A DNA stretch of 64,000 nt, from NCBI GenBank assembly GCA_965284365.1, contig OZ260079.1, positions 4,464,001 through 4,528,000 on the forward strand, in the 5' to 3' direction. The stretch comes from Phragmitibacter sp965284365 (GTDB lineage Bacteria; Verrucomicrobiota; Verrucomicrobiia; Verrucomicrobiales; Verrucomicrobiaceae). The position numbers were made by a program, and so were the translations under genes. The notes beneath the pieces were generated by a model that worked only from the letters and a program-made list of their open reading frames with translations, searched no databases and was not told the origin of the DNA. This document shows, one piece after another, positions 35,031 through 43,972 of this stretch (positions are counted from its first letter, which is position 1; each line of letters starts with the position of its first letter).

Positions 35031-37799
35031 CTATGGCAGGGCCGCTTTCCCTTTGTCATCAACCGTGCCCTGGAAGGCCGGTCCCCCGGAGCCGACATAG
35101 CCGTGACTCGCGCCGTTCTCATCGGGACTGACCCAGAAGGAATACAGATGGCCGTTTGTCAGATGAAACCGGAACTTCACAGGCCGGCCACGGATGGCAT
35201 CGAGATTTGGCACGTCTTTCCAGGTAGCCTCTTGAAGTGTGAGATCCGCCTTAATTGGTACGCTGTTTTTTTTCGTAAACGGAGCGATTGGCTCACCTTT
35301 TTCATCCAGCACTTCTACACGTAATTCCCCGTCAGGATTGTCGACGTTTACAAAAAGATGGCGGCCATGAAAGGCGACAGGTCGGGTCGTGAGGGTCCCT
35401 GCCTTTCCGTCTGAGGCATCCATGGAAGCGAAGCCATCCCGGCGCAGGGTCGCCAAGCCAATGCTGGCGCCTGTATACATGTCGCGGTGTCCATTGGGAG
35501 CAATGCCCGAATAAGCGCAGAAGGGGAACCAGAGTTTGTCTTCGTGCACCAGCATCACGCCATTGGTGCCGTGGATGTAGCCAAAGTCGTAGTCTCCGTC
35601 CTTTTGCGTAGCACCAATGAACGGTCGACGGTCGGGCCGGTGCCAGTGAAATCCATCGCGGCTGAAGCCAAGTTTGATCTCGGTGATCTTCGGACGCTTC
35701 TCTTTAGCGCAGACGTCGTTGGTCGGACCCAGAAGAATATAGAATTCACCGATCATGAGGCTTTCGTAAGCGACCGCATTGAGGCTGTAGAGTTGGGGGG
35801 CATCGCCGATCTTCGGATCCGCCTCATCGAGTTCGTCAGCATTCGTCCAATACACGGATTTGTCACGAACTGCTGTCTTGATGAACTCTTCATGTTCATA
35901 GTAGTGCCTGGATCGACCGCGAGGGCCATCACGCTTGATGCTTTGCACCCAAACACTGCGGAAGGGGTCGTAGTAGAAAGAGCAGTAGTCGGCTGCTTTT
36001 CCTGCATCAGTGCCATTGGACCAGGTAAGGCCATTGGGAGAGGTATGCAGCGTGTGATTAGCGCCGCGTTGAATGATGGCCTTATAACGCTGGCTGTGAT
36101 CTCGAGTGCCCAAGTCGAGCCATACGGCGTTATCAATGCCAGCAAATTCTTTCCCTTGAGGCAGAATGAGGTTATCACGATAAACTCCAAGCTCGGGGCG
36201 ATCCCAGTGGATGAGATCTTTGCTGGTGGCCAGAGCAAGTCCGCCCCGCCAGCTGGCCGTGTAAAACATCTCGAAGCGCTCCTTCTTGGGGTGATAGAAG
36301 ACACCGCCGTGGCCAAGATAGGTCACTGCCTGATCCTGTCCTTCCAGGCCGGTTGGTTCCAATTCATGGGGAGTCTCAGCTTTGAAGACAGGCCCGCCGT
36401 CATGCTTCTTCGCTGTGTAAAATGTGCGGGTGAGCGTGGTTTGCTCAATCAGGTAGTCATCCACGAACAACTGTCGGCCAGTATTGATAGGGATGGCCGC
36501 AGGGATATTTTCCTTATCCAACCAAGGCACTGACATGGGGGCTTTTGACTTCGGGTCTTCAGTGCGCGGTGGCCACTCGTGCGGAAGTTGCAGGCCGTTG
36601 GCGAGTTCCTTTCCCGGATGAGGTCCCAGAGCTTTGCTGACAAGTATTTTGCTCTTCGATCCTGCGGTCACCAAGTCCTTGGCCAGGACATCAGCTTCAG
36701 TGAACTGGGCCATCAATATCTCGCGATCTTTGCTGCGCCCTCGATCATAAATGACGTGAATGACACCATCAGGGGCCTGATAGCCGTCAGGATAGGAAAC
36801 GCCATTGCGCTCGTCCATGACATAGCCACCCTTCCAGGTCTGGCCTTCATCATCGGAAAGAAACGCGGTCATGTGACTACGACCTGACGCCTTTTCGATG
36901 GGTCCATTCTTCACCAACAGAAGATTTCCCGACTGAAGGCGGCGCAGAAAGAAACGCGCGCTGGGGTTTTGAATCTTGGAAGGCGTCGGCTCGCTCCAGG
37001 TTTTGCCCTGATCAGTCGAGAAAGACTCCGCGATGCCGTGATTATTCCGAGCCAACATCCACAGCCGCCCATCTTTGAGTTCGACGAGCATGTGCTCATC
37101 AAATTGTGGATTGGGAATTGCCACACCGCCTCGGCGCGTCCAGGTCTTGCCTTGGTCGCTGGAGACAAACCAATGCGCCATGCGTTGATCATCCAGTTCG
37201 GTATAGGCGTCCTGGAAGATGGCGGGCACCTTGCCGCGATCCCATAGGGAAATAGGTAGCATCCAGTCGCCATTGCTTAGTACCGTAGGCTTGTTCAGAG
37301 TCATGCCGTGCCAGATGCGGCGCGGCTCAGACCAGGTCGGATTGGTGTCATCAGGATTATCACAAGTGATGCACCAGACCCCGGCACGGCCATCGAACAT
37401 TTCCAGTGACTGATCATAGAAGAGCCAGAGCTTTCCCGTCGGATCAGTCCAAAGATTGCCCACCAGGACGCTGTGATGCAATCCCGTGGCGGTCTTAGGC
37501 GGATGAATGACAAGACGCGGTTGCGACCACGTTGCGCCATTGTCATCGCTCGACGCCAAAACGAAGTGGGCGAGGGGACTGTCCCCACCCGCCACCCAGG
37601 CCGCCCAGATGCGTCCCTTCGGGGTGCGATCCGCGCCGATGACCATCGCGTAATAGCGGTTCTGATCATTGTATTCTGGTCCAGGCTGCGTGTTGATTTT
37701 AGCGGGCACCATGGTCACGTCCAGGACGGTCGGTGGCACCTGAGTCTGTGCATGGAGACCAGATGACAAGAGTGAAGAGAGTAATAGAAGTCGTAGCAT
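35031..37799 (-). CDS. Exo-sialidase-like / GH43-like double beta-propeller enzyme
   Basis: About 922 residues from ATG 37799 (an earlier ATG at 37865 overlaps the upstream gene). Signal peptide (MLRLLLLSSLLSSGLHAQ). First half: BNR-type sialidase propeller with Asp-box blades SSDDNGATWSQP, SSDQGKTWTRRG, STDQGKTWSEP and SDDEGQTWKGG, and catalytic-type residues in RNNHG and PDGYQAPDG. Second half: a second propeller typical of GH43/GH32-like proteins (RQLFVDDYLIE ... YHPKKERFEMFYTASWRGGL ... DKLWFPF). Exported; probably releases a sialic-acid-like sugar from host or environmental glycans. Last gene of the 41.5-35.0 kb operon. Confidence 0.8.
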   Translation of the reverse strand: MLRLLLLSSLLSSGLHAQTQVPPTVLDVTMVPAKINTQPGPEYNDQNRYYAMVIGADRTPKGRIWAAWVAGGDSPLAHFVLASSDDNGATWSQPRLVIHPPKTATGLHHSVLVGNLWTDPTGKLWLFYDQSLEMFDGRAGVWCITCDNPDDTNPTWSEPRRIWHGMTLNKPTVLSNGDWMLPISLWDRGKVPAIFQDAYTELDDQRMAHWFVSSDQGKTWTRRGGVAIPNPQFDEHMLVELKDGRLWMLARNNHGIAESFSTDQGKTWSEPTPSKIQNPSARFFLRRLQSGNLLLVKNGPIEKASGRSHMTAFLSDDEGQTWKGGYVMDERNGVSYPDGYQAPDGVIHVIYDRGRSKDREILMAQFTEADVLAKDLVTAGSKSKILVSKALGPHPGKELANGLQLPHEWPPRTEDPKSKAPMSVPWLDKENIPAAIPINTGRQLFVDDYLIEQTTLTRTFYTAKKHDGGPVFKAETPHELEPTGLEGQDQAVTYLGHGGVFYHPKKERFEMFYTASWRGGLALATSKDLIHWDRPELGVYRDNLILPQGKEFAGIDNAVWLDLGTRDHSQRYKAIIQRGANHTLHTSPNGLTWSNGTDAGKAADYCSFYYDPFRSVWVQSIKRDGPRGRSRHYYEHEEFIKTAVRDKSVYWTNADELDEADPKIGDAPQLYSLNAVAYESLMIGEFYILLGPTNDVCAKEKRPKITEIKLGFSRDGFHWHRPDRRPFIGATQKDGDYDFGYIHGTNGVMLVHEDKLWFPFCAYSGIAPNGHRDMYTGASIGLATLRRDGFASMDASDGKAGTLTTRPVAFHGRHLFVNVDNPDGELRVEVLDEKGEPIAPFTKKNSVPIKADLTLQEATWKDVPNLDAIRGRPVKFRFHLTNGHLYSFWVSPDENGASHGYVGSGGPAFQGTVDDKGKAALP

Positions 37800-37861
37800 G
37801 AATAGCGATAGCAAGATGTGGTAACGAGAAGATGAACTGAGTAATGGCGGGCGTTTCCGGC

Positions 37862-38695
37862 TCAATAACGCGTGCGCCGCAGCGTCAGTAGAATCAGCCC
37901 TAAAAAGGCCAGTACTGCTCTCCCAGGCTCGGGCACTGCCAGCTCACCCCAGGTGGTGGCGATCACAATGTTATCAAAGCTGGATACTACGGTTGTCTGC
38001 GTGCCATTGTTGAACCCTGATCCGGCCCAAAGTGCATTGATGCCGTTCGTGAAATTGGTGTATCCCACCACATCGGCGAGATTTGGTTCGGCGGCGCTCA
38101 GATCGGGATTTAGATAGAGGCTCACCCGCTCCTGCCCACTACCATCGTAGTCGAACTCCACCTTATAGACCATCAAAGTGGGGTCGACATTCGGGCGGGA
38201 AGTACGACTGACACCTGCCGGATAAGTCAGGCCCGAAATGGTCGCGCCAGATGAATTGATGTTCCACACAGAGGTGCTACTCGCCTGACCGACGTAACCC
38301 AATTCCGTGCCGGTCGTCGAGGATCCCGTGGTGTATACAGGTGAGAAGGCGAGAAAGCGCGTGTTGTCGTTCACGTTGTCCACCTCAAAAGTGAAATAGA
38401 CCGTCCCCGAGTCGATCAAGGGAAGGCTGCGCGTGGCATACACTCCACCGCCGCCGCTGGGATTTGTTGCGTGGTCCGGAGTGACAGTGATGCCATTGGT
38501 GGAGGTTAGGACTGTTCCTGCTCCGGTCGTAGTTCGTATGGCCCACGCAGAGGTAAATCCCGCACCACCCGTCTTCCCGGCGATGGTTTCACCAGCATTG
38601 TAATTAAAGCTGTCATACGCGATGACGGCAGTCCGGGCAGGTGCGGCTATAAGCAACACGCAAGACAGCATGAGAGTGAGGAATCGCAGAGTCAT
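37862..38695 (-). CDS. PEP-CTERM sorted surface protein
   Basis: 277 residues. Signal peptide (LTLMLSCVLLIAAPARTA), a concanavalin-like beta-sandwich region (YDSFNYNAGETIAGKTGGAG ... SFDNIVIATTWGEL), and a sorting tail: VPEPGRAVLAFLGLILLTLR, then RRTRY. The PEP motif, hydrophobic helix and basic end are those recognised by exosortase. It starts within the stop of the aldolase gene (4-base overlap). Likely cell-surface lectin-like partner of the sialidase. Confidence 0.9.
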   Translation of the reverse strand: MTLRFLTLMLSCVLLIAAPARTAVIAYDSFNYNAGETIAGKTGGAGFTSAWAIRTTTGAGTVLTSTNGITVTPDHATNPSGGGGVYATRSLPLIDSGTVYFTFEVDNVNDNTRFLAFSPVYTTGSSTTGTELGYVGQASSTSVWNINSSGATISGLTYPAGVSRTSRPNVDPTLMVYKVEFDYDGSGQERVSLYLNPDLSAAEPNLADVVGYTNFTNGINALWAGSGFNNGTQTTVVSSFDNIVIATTWGELAVPEPGRAVLAFLGLILLTLRRTRY

Positions 38696-39396
38696 AGACT
38701 GAGAATTTGTTGGTAACCTTTGCGAAGAATGGCGAGATCGGAGTCGATGGCGATGTGAGTGAACCCGAGTTCACGATGTTGCTGCAACTGCGCCGTGTCC
38801 CGAATTAGAATCCCGGTGGCCTTGCCTGCTGCTTGTGCGCGCTCATTGACCAACGCCAGACTCGCCGCGTAGTCTGGTGTCCCAGTCGTAGCACGCGCAT
38901 TCAGATCAAACTGCAGATCGGCGGGGCCAACAAATAATACGTCAATGCCCTGCACAGCCGCAATATCCGCCGCCTGCTGCACGCCTTCGATGGTTTCAAT
39001 CTGCGCCATGAGGAGCGGCGGCGTGATCTCTGCTGCGGAATTTGGCGGGCGAAGGCCATACCCGTAAGCTCGCGAAGATCTTGAGTATCCGCGGCGGCCA
39101 CGCGGCGCATAATGGGCAGCCTGGATAATGGACTCGGCCTCTGCTGCGCTGTTGATCCGTGGCACCATGATCCCGTCTGCCCCCCAGTCCAGAACGCGCG
39201 CAATCAGATCGGGATAAGGAGCCCCTACACGCACAATGGCCTTGCAGGTTGTGCCACGGATGGCACGCAGTTGAGAGGGTATGGCGGCCTCGGTTTCATT
39301 GCCATGTTCGAGGTCGAACAGCAACCAGTCGAAGCCGCAACTGGCTGCAAGTTCAGCAATTACAGGGGAACCAATGGAAAGCCAGGAGCCAAGCAT
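38692..39396 (-). CDS. HpcH/HpaI family aldolase
   Basis: 234 residues. Motifs of class II pyruvate aldolases: FDWLLFDLEHGNE (acid/base and metal region), MVPRINSAAEAE, AHYAPRGRRGYSRSSRAYGYG, AQIETIEGVQQA (Glu metal ligand) and DVLFVGPADLQFDL (Asp ligand). Cleaves 2-keto-3-deoxy sugar acids or similar to pyruvate and an aldehyde. Tightly coupled to the PEP-CTERM gene and in the operon with the transporter and kinase, so a sugar-acid breakdown route is likely. Confidence 0.88.
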   Translation of the reverse strand: MLGSWLSIGSPVIAELAASCGFDWLLFDLEHGNETEAAIPSQLRAIRGTTCKAIVRVGAPYPDLIARVLDWGADGIMVPRINSAAEAESIIQAAHYAPRGRRGYSRSSRAYGYGLRPPNSAAEITPPLLMAQIETIEGVQQAADIAAVQGIDVLFVGPADLQFDLNARATTGTPDYAASLALVNERAQAAGKATGILIRDTAQLQQHRELGFTHIAIDSDLAILRKGYQQILSL

Positions 39397-39452
39397 GATA
39401 ACGAAGTTTGCGAAGGGGAATGACAGTATGAGCCTTGTTGGCGGGGAATGGG

Positions 39453-40553
39453 CTAGGCTGCTCCGAGTGCAGCAACGGGATGATCCTTCCGCAGGCCTTC
39501 CAGAGCGGTGCGGATTCTTTGCTCGGTGAATGTCCGGAGATCGACACTTTGATTAATCAGGAAAAATGCGCCGCTGCGCTCAAAGTAACCTGCACCCGTG
39601 CGGATGACCGCTTTGACAATCATGTTGCGTAGCAGGTGCAGCCAGAAACGCCGTTGATACTGTGACGGCAAAGGCTGCGTGTCCTGATAGCCTTCCAGCG
39701 CGGATGTGATCACCTCCGGGCCGTGGAAGCAGGCCAGGAGGGAAAAGTCATCCATGGGATCTCCGCTGATCGAATCGTCCCAATCAATAAAGCCCAAGAT
39801 TTTCTCATGTGTGCCGAGGATGTTCCAAAGAGCGAGGTCTTTGTGCACCAGACAGCCATGCTCCAATTGCAGCAGGCCCTGATGCAGCAGGATCTCGTGC
39901 TCGATTTCAGCGGCGGCCGCGATGCTGAAGAATCCGTTGTCTACGAGATACTTCAGGTGCCGCTCCAGATGAAGAAAGAAGTAGTCTGGGTAACTGCGAT
40001 GGAAGCCTTCCAGCGTACCTCTTTGTTGGAGAACGATGGGATTGAATGGGCCAAAGTTTTTTGGTTTCAGGGACTGCCATTTAGCAAGGGATCGCCCAGT
40101 TTCACGGGCGATTGCAGGCAGATCCAAGACTTGGCTTTTGAAATGCTGATTCAGATCCGGAACATCCAAGTGTTCCATGATTTGCCATGCGAAAGGCACG
40201 GTGCGCCTTTCAGCGTCAGTCGCATAAACCTCGGGAGAAGGAACTCCTAAAGCCCTAACTCGATTCTGCACCGCGGACTCGACTGCGAGGTAGTCATCCT
40301 GCTCAGGGCCATCATCGATTCGAATGAAAAGCGGTAGGTCACGGCATTTCGCCGTATAGGTAATGTGGTTACCCTGGCCCGGGCCCGGTTGCACATTCGC
40401 CGGGGCGCCAAACTGTTCCTCCACGATTCGCTGCACCTGATCCAGCCATCGAGCGTGGTCATGGGTGGAGGTCGTACCATGGAAGGCCGCAGGGCGGTCG
40501 CATTTCCAGTAGTAAGTGCTGGCACGTAGGTGATTGATGGCGCGGGATGACAT
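39453..40553 (-). CDS. APH-like phosphotransferase (kinase)
   Basis: 366 residues. Kinase-like fold of the aminoglycoside phosphotransferase family: HITYTAKCRDLPLFIRIDDG, catalytic loop HGCLVHKDLALWNIL (HxDxxxxN), and metal motif ILGFIDWDDSISGDPMDDFS. In this operon, with a 6-base gap after the transporter gene, it more likely phosphorylates a sugar or small substrate than an antibiotic. The exact substrate cannot be read. Confidence 0.85.
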   Translation of the reverse strand: MSSRAINHLRASTYYWKCDRPAAFHGTTSTHDHARWLDQVQRIVEEQFGAPANVQPGPGQGNHITYTAKCRDLPLFIRIDDGPEQDDYLAVESAVQNRVRALGVPSPEVYATDAERRTVPFAWQIMEHLDVPDLNQHFKSQVLDLPAIARETGRSLAKWQSLKPKNFGPFNPIVLQQRGTLEGFHRSYPDYFFLHLERHLKYLVDNGFFSIAAAAEIEHEILLHQGLLQLEHGCLVHKDLALWNILGTHEKILGFIDWDDSISGDPMDDFSLLACFHGPEVITSALEGYQDTQPLPSQYQRRFWLHLLRNMIVKAVIRTGAGYFERSGAFFLINQSVDLRTFTEQRIRTALEGLRKDHPVAALGAA

Positions 40554-40559
40554 GGGGTA

Positions 40560-41528
40560 TCAAGCAGCGTCGGTTACGGCAGGGACTTCAGGAGCAGTTT
40601 GCTTGATCGGTCGATTCCGCCAATAGGTGCCCAACATGCTGCCGAGAAGGGTCTGAGTGATGGCGCTAAAAACGGCAGGCACCCCCGCCATCGGCTGAAG
40701 CGGAAAGTTTTCCTTGGCTAATACCGCAGCCAGTCCTCCATTTTGCATGCCCACCTCGATGGAGATGGTGCGCGCAATGTCCTCGGGATAACGGATAATC
40801 TTTGCCACCAGATAGCCGACGCCGAAGCCCAACAAATGCAAGAGCACTGCGGCCACGGTGAGTTTGGCGGCATTGCTCATCACTGCGGAGGCATTCTGCC
40901 CCACGATGCTGCCAGTGATGAACATGAGCGCGATAATCGAGACGAAAGGGCCCACAGGTTTGATCTTCGCTGTCGCCTTGGGGAACTTCCAGTTGCAGAA
41001 GACACCCACCAACACGGGGATGACGGCCACCTGCAACGTTGAGAGACAAAGCTTCCACGCATCCACCGGCACATACTGACCTGCCAAAGTTTTGCACCAG
41101 AGGGGGGTGGTGATGAATGCGACCAACGTAGATGTCAGCGTGATGATGACCGCGAGCGCGACATTGGCCCGTGCCAGATAGCAGATCACGTTTGAAGCAG
41201 TGCCGGATGGGCAACTTGCCACAAGAATGAGACCCACCGCGAATCCAGGATCGAGTTTGAGAGCATGGGCGAGAAACCATCCAGAAAGCGGCATGATGGT
41301 ATAGTGAGCAGCCAGGCCCATCGCCACGCTGCCCGGCATCTTGAAGATGCGGCGGAAGTCATCGATCGTGAGAGTGAAGCCCATGCCGAGCATCACGGCA
41401 CTGAGCGCCCAGACGACCCACGGTCCGTTAAACCATGTCAGCGCTTCCGGTTTCAGAAGCCCCAGGATGGCAAATGAAATCACCCACACAGGGTAGAGAT
41501 TGGTAAATCGTGCGAGGAGTGCGTGCAT
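40560..41528 (-). CDS. BASS-family (bile acid:sodium symporter-type) transporter
   Basis: 322 residues from ATG 41528. About nine or ten hydrophobic segments; signature ASCPSGTASNVICYLARANVA and the paired inverted half with EVGMQNGGLAAVLA, both typical of BASS transporters, which move organic anions with Na+. Inner membrane. First gene of the minus-strand operon. The divergent regulator starts about 90 bases away. Confidence 0.9.
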   Translation of the reverse strand: MHALLARFTNLYPVWVISFAILGLLKPEALTWFNGPWVVWALSAVMLGMGFTLTIDDFRRIFKMPGSVAMGLAAHYTIMPLSGWFLAHALKLDPGFAVGLILVASCPSGTASNVICYLARANVALAVIITLTSTLVAFITTPLWCKTLAGQYVPVDAWKLCLSTLQVAVIPVLVGVFCNWKFPKATAKIKPVGPFVSIIALMFITGSIVGQNASAVMSNAAKLTVAAVLLHLLGFGVGYLVAKIIRYPEDIARTISIEVGMQNGGLAAVLAKENFPLQPMAGVPAVFSAITQTLLGSMLGTYWRNRPIKQTAPEVPAVTDAA

Positions 41529-41617
41529 GGGCGAATGGCCGCATGTTGGGAAGACCTGACGACGACGCAAGCTTGCTAGTCTTTTCGACACTGCTTCGAT
41601 TGGTGAGAGGTAAGGAA

Positions 41618-42508
41618 ATGATCGTTTCAGAACATTTTTTCAAAGAACGATTTTGTGATCGCGTACTCATCGCGGTGACGATGAACAAAAATGCCGCGCC
41701 TTCAGTGATTTCGTCATCAATGGCTATGGCTGAATTTAACAATTTGCACGAACTCCACGAGTTGTGCCGGCTGCGTTCTACGCTGGAGGCGTTTGCCGCA
41801 GTTCGCGTGCGTTCGCATGCCGATGCGCAATCCCTAGAGGCCGACTTCCTTCAGCACCTGGCTCGTATGAAACGCTTCGCCGCAGAGGGGCGTTACCGGG
41901 AGTTCCATGATGAAGATATGAAACTGCATCGGACTTTGGTGGAGAGTGCTGGCATCCCGGCCCTGGTGCGCTCGTGGGAGGACGTGGCAGATTCCTTGAG
42001 TGACTGGATTCGCCATGTGAAAAAGGTCTATTGGCCGAGTCTGATGACCTTGTATCGTGAGCACGAATTCCTCATCGAAGCATGGTCTTCCGAAGAAACC
42101 TGGGTGGCCGAACAGGCGACGCACCACCATTTGGAAGCTGGCTGGTTCCGTGTGGCAAGCGCCCAAGGTCTGGTCGTGCAGGACATTCACCCTGTGGATC
42201 GGGCGACCTCTTTTATCTGTACGCATTTCGCAAGCGAGATCGAAGTGGAGTGGCTGGCACAAAATGTCAGCTTCGTCAGTGCCAGCCATCTGACCCGGCT
42301 ATTCCGCGAGCGTCTCGGCATCGCCCCCCATGCATTCTTGAAACAGGTAAGGATCGAGCGGGCGGCGGAGTTGCTGAAAACCCGATCAGACTCCGTCGCA
42401 TTGGTGGCGCGTAAGATTGGCTACAAAAACACCTCGCACTTTGTGCGAGACTTCCGGCAGCGATACCGGATCACCCCGAAGCAATATCGATTGCGCGGAG
42501 ATGCCTGA
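41618..42508 (+). CDS. FCD-domain/AraC hybrid transcriptional regulator
   Basis: 296 residues from ATG 41618, preceded by AGGTAAGGA. The N-terminal 160 residues are an FCD-like helical ligand domain as in GntR/FadR regulators (LCRLRSTLEAFAAVRVRSHA, FHDEDMKLHRTLVESAGIPA, EHEFLIEAWSS). The C-terminal 100 residues form an AraC double helix-turn-helix (SFVSASHLTRLFRERLGIAP, VALVARKIGYKNTSHFVRDF). The usual GntR winged helix is missing. Divergent from the transporter operon and probably its ligand-responsive controller. Confidence 0.85.
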   Translation: MIVSEHFFKERFCDRVLIAVTMNKNAAPSVISSSMAMAEFNNLHELHELCRLRSTLEAFAAVRVRSHADAQSLEADFLQHLARMKRFAAEGRYREFHDEDMKLHRTLVESAGIPALVRSWEDVADSLSDWIRHVKKVYWPSLMTLYREHEFLIEAWSSEETWVAEQATHHHLEAGWFRVASAQGLVVQDIHPVDRATSFICTHFASEIEVEWLAQNVSFVSASHLTRLFRERLGIAPHAFLKQVRIERAAELLKTRSDSVALVARKIGYKNTSHFVRDFRQRYRITPKQYRLRGDA

Positions 42509-42522
42509 CGGGCCCCCCATGC

Positions 42523-43956
42523 TTATTTGCCCGAAAGAACAGCAGCCTCAAGCTTCCAGATATCCAATGCCGCACCCGGCTTCCCTGGCAGCTCTGCTGT
42601 CTGATTGAATCGGACGATGTCATCCACTTTAAGATCTGCCAACTTGATGACCGTTGTGTCCTTCCACACCCTTGTGTCTGATTTGATCGGAACAATGCTG
42701 CGGCCAATGTCCGGCGGACGTTGCATGTCCCCATTGTAATCCTTCACGTCGGGGAGTTGCCATGCCAGATGCAAAGCATCAGGCCCAATTGATAAGATGC
42801 GGTAGGTGATTTGATTGGCGGTCTGATGACTGAAGTCATCACTGATTGACGCAACACGGGTGAAGTTGCCCTTGTCATCCTCATAAAGGTGGAATCGATA
42901 GCGCTGGTTTGCAGGAAGATTTTCAAACCTCGCATTCTTCCCGAGGTGTTTCAGAATCGCTGGTTTGTGGACGGTAAAGGTCACGAGATCACCGGATCCG
43001 CTCATGCGAAATTCCCCGCTCTGACTTTTGGCATCAGCCCGAATTAGCTCGCCAAACACAAGGTGCTCAGAAAAGGGTGGGGGCTTCACTCCTTCCTTGA
43101 GCTGATACCAGGACATGTCACGATTGCCATAATCCGTGCGGAAGGGGAACTGCTCCGGGTATTCCTTAGCAACGTTTTCAATAAGGTCCTGGTTCTGCAT
43201 GCGGCCAAATCCATAGCCCATGAGGCTTTCCCCATAGAACTGGTCTTGTGCTTTCCAACCAGATAAAAAGATGCGCACAATGCGGCCACGGCGGTAGCCC
43301 TCCAGCATGGTGGGGACGCTGACCGTGATCTGGTAGCCACTGGAGCCGAAGCCATCTGTGGGCACCTTCTTCAATTCAAGGATTGACCCTTTTCTTCCAT
43401 CGACCCCGGGATTCCAGGTGCGCAGTTCATCATTGGATACACAGAGATTGGTATCCTTACCCTTTGCAAGCAGAGCGCCATAGGCGGCTTCATACGCGAC
43501 AGGATCGCCACTGAACAGAGTGATCGTGACTGTCTTTGCATCAGTTTTGTCGACCCAACCCGCCACCCCGCGCTTCTCCGTGAATTCGCGGAATTTATTC
43601 AATTGCTCGGGGTCGGGTGACTGACCGTCTTCCGTGGTCAACAACCGTGTGAGCTTTCCGTCAGCATCCGGGAGCAGCAGGAAATCTAGCCTCGTTCCGA
43701 GTGGCACATCCCGCAGGTCAGACTCGGCGCCCCGGTATTTCATTACACCGTATGGCAACAACGAGAACTCCATCAATTCGCCCTTATCCGAGCGAAACTG
43801 CCCGCTCCGATGAATGAAATCCGCACTCACCAGTTCACCTTTGATGCGCTTGGCATCGGTGAGCTTTGGGAAAATCATTTCTTGTGCTTGTGCCTGCGTC
43901 GGAAGGGTCAGCAGTAGAAAGCAGCCAAAGATGCGGGAGTGAAATCTGAAACTCAT
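42523..43956 (-). CDS. Secreted hypothetical protein
   Basis: 477 residues. Signal peptide (IFGCFLLLTLPTQAQAQE). No known domain; two halves show a similar motif, GELVSADFIHRSGQFRSDKGELMEFSLLPYG near residue 40 and GELIRADAKSQSGEFRMSGSG near residue 306, suggesting an internal duplication of a beta-rich unit. Last gene of the DUF1592-DUF1552-LRR operon (16-base gap). Confidence 0.75.
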   Translation of the reverse strand: MSFRFHSRIFGCFLLLTLPTQAQAQEMIFPKLTDAKRIKGELVSADFIHRSGQFRSDKGELMEFSLLPYGVMKYRGAESDLRDVPLGTRLDFLLLPDADGKLTRLLTTEDGQSPDPEQLNKFREFTEKRGVAGWVDKTDAKTVTITLFSGDPVAYEAAYGALLAKGKDTNLCVSNDELRTWNPGVDGRKGSILELKKVPTDGFGSSGYQITVSVPTMLEGYRRGRIVRIFLSGWKAQDQFYGESLMGYGFGRMQNQDLIENVAKEYPEQFPFRTDYGNRDMSWYQLKEGVKPPPFSEHLVFGELIRADAKSQSGEFRMSGSGDLVTFTVHKPAILKHLGKNARFENLPANQRYRFHLYEDDKGNFTRVASISDDFSHQTANQITYRILSIGPDALHLAWQLPDVKDYNGDMQRPPDIGRSIVPIKSDTRVWKDTTVIKLADLKVDDIVRFNQTAELPGKPGAALDIWKLEAAVLSGK

Positions 43957-43972
43957 GGCGAAGAAGACGGAA

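Noticed and set aside
35487..36533. Open frame of 348 codons on the plus strand
   Set aside because: It is antisense to the double-propeller gene, with no recognisable domain and no ribosome site.
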